A DNA stretch of 64,000 bases from Symsagittifera roscoffensis. Lineage: Eukaryota; Xenacoelomorpha; Acoela; Convolutidae. Shown piece after piece: positions 57,744 through 64,000 of this stretch. A program made the position numbers and the translations under genes. The stretch covers positions 8,218,539 to 8,282,538 of the forward strand of contig NC_087070.1 of the NCBI RefSeq assembly GCF_963678635.1. Direction: 5' to 3'. Each line of letters opens with the position of its first letter. Positions within the stretch are counted from its first letter, which is position 1. The notes beneath the pieces were generated by a model that searched no databases, had not been told where the DNA came from, and was given only the letters and a program-made list of their open reading frames with translations.

Positions 57744-59300
57744 TTGTTTAATTGCCAGCAAAAGCATTCCGTCGTCAAGAAAGATAAACCAAAGAGAGAA
57801 AAAAGGACAAAGACCCAAACACCAAAAAGCCTGAACAACTCGAGTGGAGATGCAGATATGGAAACAGACGATATTGAAAAGGAAGAAGACTCACCTATGA
57901 CCGAGGAAAGAAACACACGCAAGAAGGCCAAAACAAAATCGTCATCAAATGGAATTCGCTGTGAATTATGACAATAGGCGACCAGACGTAGAAACTGAGC
58001 AGTTAATCATCTCAATTAATGACATAGTGGCTGAAACGTCATAGTGAAGGATTGGACATCAAAACTAACAGTCCAAAGAAACAGAATATGCAAGTCGGAC
58101 ACGGGAAATTCAAGAAGTTTCGATTTTATTGAATGACGATTAACTCGTTATACCAGTACAAGCAATTTCTTCGCAGCACTAATCACAAAAGGACAGGTAT
58201 CAACTGTCACAACAGCTAGGGACTGAGGTGTTGGTTCATCTTCAGCACTACTGGTTTACCATTCACGGCCTCTCAACTTAAACGAGGAACTGATTAAAAC
58301 ATGAAAAAGTGTGCCAAAGGGACAAATAAGACGCGATGTCAGCTCAACTTTCAAATAGCAGAAAGCAAATGGGAAAGAGAGAGAACGACAACGGGGCTGA
58401 AAACCTTCCGGGAAGCAAATGCGGCTTGAAACGAAATAAGACGAGATATAGCTCGCAAAGAAATGCAACAGAGCATGCAAAGATAGTGCCTACAAATCCT
58501 GATCTGAAAGGATAGTTGAAATATTCGGAAAACTCGGCTTTTTAGATAGAAAAAAAGTTTGATCACAGTCCAAAGAAAATTTAAACGAACTTAACGGATA
58601 GGAAATCGGTGATGGTCATTAAAAACCAAACTGACTGTCAGGAAAAGCGCTCACAAATGCAAAGGCAACCCCGATAGACCATGAAACAGAGTCAACCATC
58701 ACGACCAAAAAGAGACAATCGTATGGAAAATCAGACATCGCGATTGCAAAAGGAGAGCTGGGGGAAAGTTAAAATAAAAATACTGTCATGATAAAACCAC
58801 AATCGCCTAAAGTCGAGACAGCAATGGAGTCAACGCTAATTGACTTAGAATCAAGTGATGACATCACAGAATTCTTTCCGCCAAAGAATTTTTTCGTACG
58901 ATATTTCCTAAAAAGTCAAACAGTGGTGTTATTGAAAGACACGGTTGCGAACAGTAGAAAAAACTAGAGGGCTCAGAGAGTGAGACTGAAGAAATGAGGG
59001 CCACGTTCGAAACGTTAATTGAGTTCAACAAATCGCCCTCCAAAAAGAAACAAAAGCTGTCGGCACAGGAGGCTAGAAAGTTGAGCGCTATCGCTAACGC
59101 AAAGAAAGACCGCAAAACAGCCGGATGTAGTATGCCCAACAGAGAGTCCAGACCAATGGAAACAACTCGGAACAAAAAGAGCGAGAGAGAAACAAAAAGG
59201 GCAATCAGAAAAGAAATGGCGGCAGAGGAAATTTTTGACGAATTTGGAAAATTCGAAACGATTCACGACGAACGGATTAGAAATAGCAGAACATAAATTC
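57744..59300 (+). other. Lys/Glu-rich downstream region of the Ty3-type fossil
   Basis: Open stretches here are rich in Lys, Arg, Glu and Ser, with nuclear-localisation-like clusters (KKDKPKREKRTKTQTPK; KSPSKKKQKLSAQEARK). Such a region after RNase H is unusual for a plain gypsy element. It could be a decayed extra ORF, a decayed integrase tail, or a captured sequence. Part of the fossil; no function assigned. Confidence 0.4.
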
Positions 59301-59402
59301 AGCAGAGGCGTAGAAAAAACGGTTGAAATGATCTGTCTGAAGGACAGTCTTGAGCCAATTTCGTCCGTTGAGCTGGCGGAAACGTCACCAGAAGGGTCTA
59401 AA

Positions 59403-59637
59403 GGGGAGCGGTGGTGAAGTGGTTACGTCTCCGCCTCTCAATCGAAAGGTCGGATGTTCGAGGCCCACCATGATCCGTGCTCGTTGCTTGAGGGTGAAGC
59501 AACATAACCCAGCCCAGAAAAAGAACCAAAAAAAATAGCATGTAGTTCTTAACAAGGGCACAACAGCGGGTCGCCGTGATGAGCTGTACAGTTCTTGTGT
59601 TGGTCCTTTCCCGCGTGGATAAATGGTCTTAAAAAAA
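59403..59637 (+). repeat. tRNA-derived SINE
   Basis: The head resembles a tRNA with A box GGTGGTGAAGTGGTTA (59410-59425) and B box GATGTTCGAGGCC (about 59453-59465), followed by an unrelated ~150-bp body ending in ATAAATGGTCTTAAAAAAAG. These are the parts of a pol III-transcribed, LINE-mobilised SINE. It interrupts the Ty3-type fossil and reads much more intact than its surroundings, so it is younger. The flanking words GGTCTAAA and GGTCTTAAAA are similar, but no clear target duplication is proven. Confidence 0.75.
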
Positions 59638-60344
59638 GTTTGGATAAACCAGCAGAGGAAGCGATCAGTAAAAACATACCAGCGACTCTTTTAAGATAAT
59701 GGCAGCAGACGAGGTCAGAAACAGCATGAGGTCAAACAAAAACAGACATTCGACAAGAAAGGGAAATGTAAAACACTTGGTGAAATCAATAGAGGAATAA
59801 TCACCGGATGAGGTGTCGCTAGAAGTGTACAGGACAGAGTTGGCAACACCAAACCCTCCAAGCGACCCAGCTGAGAATCGGTTCCATCAATTGGAAAAGT
59901 ATCTTTGCAGGTGGATGTTTGGACAAAAGGCGTTCGAACACGAGACAGCATTTGGGGCAGAGTGGGTGAACCTACTGTGGTAAAAAACGGCCAAAAAGAA
60001 GAAAAAAGCTGCTAAGCGATAAGACTGTCAACTGACAGCTCTTCGTACAAAACTTTACCGGCAAAACTCAGATTAAATTTCTTGTTTTCTTAATAAAATA
60101 AAATTGGGGAACGTGATACTGCTATGGCAGTAGCCAATAGTCTGTAAATTATTGTTTATTAAATTATTGAGCCTGCCAGGTTTGTTAAAAAAATAATTGA
60201 ATATAAAATAATTGCAATAAAATATCTACGATTATTTGTTTCCCATCCGCTATATTTGCTCGCGCCAGTTTCACTTTCCTTTTATCAAACTCGTGCGCAG
60301 GTTCAAACTGTGAACTGTTAAAAATACGAGCAAAAAACCGTTAA

Positions 60345-60985
60345 ATTGTTCTACTCTGAGACAGAAGAGGGGTACTTTCAGTGCCTTTGTGGCTCGAAAA
60401 CCAGGAAGCATGCACTTGGTACTGGGTACACCAATTAGCATTCTCATATTTTAGAAGATCATCCAAACTGGATAAAAACGAGATACTCAAAAATGAGATG
60501 AAAGTACGAATAAGAAATTTGCAGACCTTCTGTCTGTACCGCTGATCAGCTGCGCAAGTACCCGTTTCAACCTGGCTGTCCGTTTATTTCTGGAGGTGGT
60601 CGTCAACTTTCGAAATGTTGAAGCTTATTTCGAAATTCGAAAATTTTTTGATAAGACTGACGCCGATAATATTCAGTTCTTACCCAAAGGCAATGAGGAA
60701 ACTAGAATCGAAAGCATCACGGAAGATTTAATTAAAATCCAGTCAGTTACTCTGAAACTACAAAGGGAGAAATTGAGTCTCTACGATATACGCTTACTTT
60801 TTGATGCTTTTACGAGTATTTATTCTGTAACTTCTCATTAGTTATCAACTTCGTCAAAAATTGTACTTAGCCAGTTTTTCGAAAAGGCTATCGTGTAAGA
60901 AATTAGTGGCGCTGAGCTGGGTGAATCTGACAAGCGGCAGTTGCAGAAAATTGAACCGGAGTAAGATAGCAGAAATCGAAAACTC
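60345..60985 (+). pseudogene. BED-finger hAT-like transposase remnant
   Basis: Three recognisable pieces of one plus-strand transposase-like gene. About 60373-60470: BED-type zinc finger wording (FQCLCG, GTGYTN, SHILEDHPNW) with Cys-x-Cys and His-x4-His, interrupted by an in-frame stop after GYTN. About 60533-60590: VPLISCASTRFNLAV, matching the conserved CASHRFNLAV block of this hAT-like group. About 60596-60841: SITEDLIKIQSVTLKLQREKL-type wording followed by DIRLLFDAF, the usual next block. Traces of FEKAIV...GAELGESDKRQ follow (about 60875-60955). The catalytic core between finger and CAS block is missing, so this is an internally deleted, inactive copy. Family assignment is from motif memory only. 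Confidence 0.6.
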
Positions 60986-62749
60986 TGAACCTGCGAATCA
61001 ATCAATCAGATTAAACTAGCATGAGTCCCACCAACTTCCAACCTTCCCGAGGTCTCATTAAGCTCCGCAAAGTATATACTGACTCCCGAACGAAAAAGGC
61101 TGCTTCCACTTCATGTGTAAGCTCTTATGTTCCCTAAGCTCAACCCTAATTTTTATGATGCTAAACTTGCTTCTGATCTTTAATTTACAATTTCGGAGTG
61201 ACGTTTTTTGGTTTTGAAAGCAATAATTGTATTTATTGCATTTAATTTTTTTAAGGAGAACGAAATTGGAATTTTTGTTTTTTTGCTTGAAACCCATTGC
61301 AATTATTGTTATTGAGGTACAATTTAATCGCAATACAAGTTTTAACAAGCCTGCTGCCTGCAGTCCAGCTACGACTTCACTTAATTGACTATACTTGCGC
61401 AATAAATAGATAAATGTTTCTTGTTTTGTTTTTAATTTATTTCAATTGGTAAATATATTGTAGACCTGCATGTTAAGAAAAAAAGAAAAAATTTATTTCT
61501 CGTTGATAATTCTAATAATGCATACAACGAGAATTTGAATATAAAGCATCAGAAACAGTGAGGGGACAGTTAACGAACCCAATTGGGCTTTAGAGCACTG
61601 CCCGATTAATCAAACGAAAGACGAAATTTGGGATCTTCAAGGACATCGAAAAATATGTAAATCTGAAAACTTAAAAGGAAATATTGGAAAAAAATGTACT
61701 AAAGTTTGAATAAACATAAAGCTGCAGATTTGAGGCATTGTCTAGACACGTTAATGACATAAGGTCCAAGCTCTGTGTCACTATTTAAAAGATTTTTCAA
61801 GAAGTTAGTTCAAATTCATCACTCATAGTTTCTAAAACTCGCTAGTCGTAGGCATCCCTATTCGTTTTCCAAAGCAAAATTTGAACTTGTTCACTTTACG
61901 GTTACTGCTTCTACTAACTGTGTCCCATCCCTTGAAGCCTCTCTAACATCAGTAGAACTGATTGGGGGCTAAACGGTCAGTAGACATCCAACTGAGACCA
62001 TGCGGCAGTAACCGGCGAACAGGCCCAAGTGTGGTTTTCAAAACGCCGAAGACGCATTGGAAACCACATACAAATATCCTTAGAAAAAAAACTTGAAATA
62101 TGCGGGCACTTCATGTCTGTCATTCTTCGGCATTATCTTTGCATTCAAAAAAAATGTCAACAAAAAACAAATTTGATTAGATTTTCATTGCTTAATATAA
62201 ACAAATCACGAATTTCGTGGGCAACGTGTTGAATATCTGAATTGGAAGCTTGATCAAAAACGGTTTATCAAATTTAAAAACCTCGTTTTAAAAAATTCAG
62301 AGTGTAGTCCAGCTGCTGATCGCAAAAACAAAATTGAGGAGTTCATACACATGCAGCTCGAACTGTAAAAAACTTTTCATCGTTAAAAGTTTGTCGAATT
62401 CTTTCATATTTTCTTTTGAAAAAAATCAATCGAATAGTTTTCTTTTGATCAAAAAAGGGTTAACAAGTTATTGTAGGAAGTGCAACTATACACCAATTTT
62501 CCATATTGCAAAATGGCCTCAATATTAGAGCCATAATAAACAATCATAACAGTTTTGGGAACATAATGACGCATTTTCAAAAACAATGCCACATTGTTTT
62601 CTGAGCTTGGATCCTATGAATTTAATTTGAGAATTAAATGAAAATTTAGCAGCTGCATAAATACCAAGATATTTTCATGACCCTTCAATTTTCAAAGGTA
62701 TGCTATTAAAAAAACAATTGCTGGTTGGAAGCACTGTTAAGAGATACAC
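60986..62749. other. No gene recognised
   Basis: A/T-rich. The last ~200 bp before 62750 may be the 3' UTR of the minus-strand LINE, but no poly(A) tail is visible. Short open frames (61058-61402 minus, 62029-62232 plus) show no domain. Confidence 0.4.
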
Positions 62750-64000
62750 TTACTTGTACCGTTTCTTATCCATGTTTAGAGATAATTTATTCAAAAATAA
62801 CGACTTATTTATAGCTACTAAGTCTTGATTGAAGCTCTCAACCAAGCAATTTAGTCCAGTGATATTTGTGGCGTCGGCAAAAAAAACTTCGCTATATTTA
62901 CAGACTTTTGGAAGGTCATTTATATATAAATAACAAACAGCAGAGGCCCCAAAATGGATCCCTGTGGGACACCACATTCCAGATTTCGCCTATTTTCACC
63001 TATTTGGACAAGTTGCTTGCGGTGCTTCAAGTAGCTTTTAAACCAAAGTAAATTTTTTCCACTGACACCATACATTTTTAACTTATGAAAAAGATTCTCG
63101 TGATCCAGTGTGTCATAAGCTTTTTAAAAAATCAAGAAAAACTATTCTCCTGGGTGATTTAGTTTTATCTAAGCGGCATTTCTTTGTTACTTTGGTAATA
63201 GCATCATTTGTACTGTTTTTTCGAAAACCAAATTGTTTGATATAAATTAGTAAGTTTGTTTCAAGATAGCTGTACACTCGGTTGTATATTGTACGTAGAA
63301 ATACTTTACTCTAGGTTACAATATGTGCTATTGGTCGATAGTTACTGACATCCATTTTCGATCCTGCTTTGTATAAAGGATATACTACCGCTTGAGCCAC
63401 AGCGGTAAGAAAACATCCTGATTCAAAGGATAGTTCAACGAGTTTTTTCAAAAAGAGAACAATTGCGAATGAACTAGCTTTAGCAATTATATTACTATTT
63501 CCGACTACTCCAGAAGATAGTTTGTTTTGTAGCGCTGAAAGAATGACTTCAATTTCGTATTTAGTGATTAAATTTAAACGCATGCAAAAACGAGGCTCTG
63601 AATAAAGTTGATCGGATTTTAATTTAGGTATTTGATTAGCTGAATGACTGCCAAAAGAAAAAAAGAAGTCAATAAACTCATTTGCGATAGCTAGTTTGTC
63701 GCTAACAACGTCCGCCACTACTTGCGGTTACCAAAACTATTGTTCTACTTGATGTACTTGTTATACCCTTTAAATCATTTAGTAATTTGTATACTTTCCT
63801 TGAGTCACCAATACAATTTTTAAGCTTTGTATAGTAAAATTTTTTTAAACATTTTTAATGTGAATTTCAAGTTTACTCCTGGCAGATTCAAAATGAAATC
63901 TTGCTCTAATGATATTTTTTTTGGCCAAGCTTTATGAAGTCTATAACGCTTGGATATTAAGTTTTTTTTTATATGATTGCACATCCAGGGGCAGTCAACG
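62750..64000 (-). mobile_element. LINE (Jockey/CR1-like) reverse transcriptase, 5' end outside the window
   Basis: Minus-strand pieces of one LINE ORF2. About 64000-63730: the linker between endonuclease and RT (PWMCNHIKKNLISKRYRLHK-type). About 63718-63311: start of the RT, with IANEFIDFFFSFG, NKLSSGVVGNSNII and AVVYPLYKAGSKMDVSNYRPI. About 63300-63000: QFGFRKNSTNDAI and TLDHENLFHKLK-type wording. About 62977-62750: YINDLPKV and FFADATNITGLN. The catalytic motif reads FADA where active enzymes have [FY]ADD, and several frameshifts break the frame, so it is dead. The endonuclease lies beyond the window. Clade is judged from motif order only. Confidence 0.8.

Larger units (their letters stand above)
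54592..60170 (+). mobile_element. Ty3/gypsy-type LTR retroelement fossil
   Basis: The ends share a ~45-bp direct repeat (TACTGCTATGGCAG...CCAATAGTCTGT at 54594 and 60117), taken as remnants of LTRs; the full LTR length is not clear. In order are: a charged gag-like region (about 54.84-56.0 kb), an aspartic-protease-like DTGSPNSFIS site (about 56.09 kb), reverse-transcriptase-like wording (about 56.5-57.0 kb), an RNase H-like segment with the typical EIGFLAVVWA...LKHYLLG pattern (about 57.23-57.3 kb), then a long Lys/Glu-rich region (57.7-59.4 kb) of unknown type. I do not recognise an integrase. It is heavily broken (well over ten breaks) and old. A SINE lies inside it. Confidence 0.7.

Overview
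The window is eukaryotic, AT-rich, and made almost entirely of repeats. It holds LTR-type retroelement fossils, a LINE, a hAT-like remnant, tRNA-derived SINE-like units, a Mutator-like (MULE) transposase, minisatellites and long tandem duplications. I recognise no conventional host gene with confidence. The element mix (Ty3/gypsy-type, LINE with a Jockey/CR1-like RT, MULE, BED-finger hAT, tRNA-type SINE), the pyrimidine-rich acceptor-like sites and the long poly-G runs suggest an invertebrate metazoan. A nematode or a tunicate would both fit, but the sequence does not fix the phylum.

Layout. 1-9.5 kb: three copies of a ~0.9-1.1 kb repeat that begins TGTAAC (one inverted, two direct). The two direct copies flank a minus-strand gag-like fossil (about 3.3-6.0 kb) whose long leader carries a ~62-bp minisatellite. 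9.5-18.7 kb: two tandem copies of a 4.8-kb unit (A1, A2), each with an LTR-like end, a primer-site-like motif, a 25-26-bp CCGGAAG minisatellite and a short ORF. 18-30.1 kb: a mosaic of the ends of unit A plus a ~2.24-kb sub-unit containing a conserved hairpin repeat; a 4778-bp block of it is tandemly doubled (B1, B2). 29.9-34.5 kb: a 2276-bp tandem duplication (C, D) carrying a 765-bp inverted-repeat element and a short possible gene. 32.5-52.6 kb: a ~10.03-kb tandem duplication, almost identical between copies, each with an open MULE transposase, a TATA-type promoter-like site behind an 18-bp array, a tRNA-like sequence, and a 1.05-kb terminal-inverted-repeat element filled with TTATAATCGATT-type repeats and a poly-G block. 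52.6-54.6 kb: little recognisable. 54.6-60.2 kb: a heavily decayed plus-strand Ty3/gypsy-type fossil with a SINE in it. 60.3-61 kb: a BED-finger hAT-like remnant. 62.7 kb to the end: a minus-strand LINE running off the window.

How it fits together. Copy-to-copy divergence, judged by eye, falls from left to right: about 8-9% between the outer LTR-like repeats, 2-3% between A1 and A2, under about 1% between B1 and B2, and only a few substitutions between the 10-kb copies apart from homopolymer and short-array length changes. The simplest reading is repeated tandem segmental duplication inside a transposon-rich region, with the newest step doubling the MULE. An assembly artefact is the main alternative for the youngest duplication. 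All percentages are by-eye estimates.
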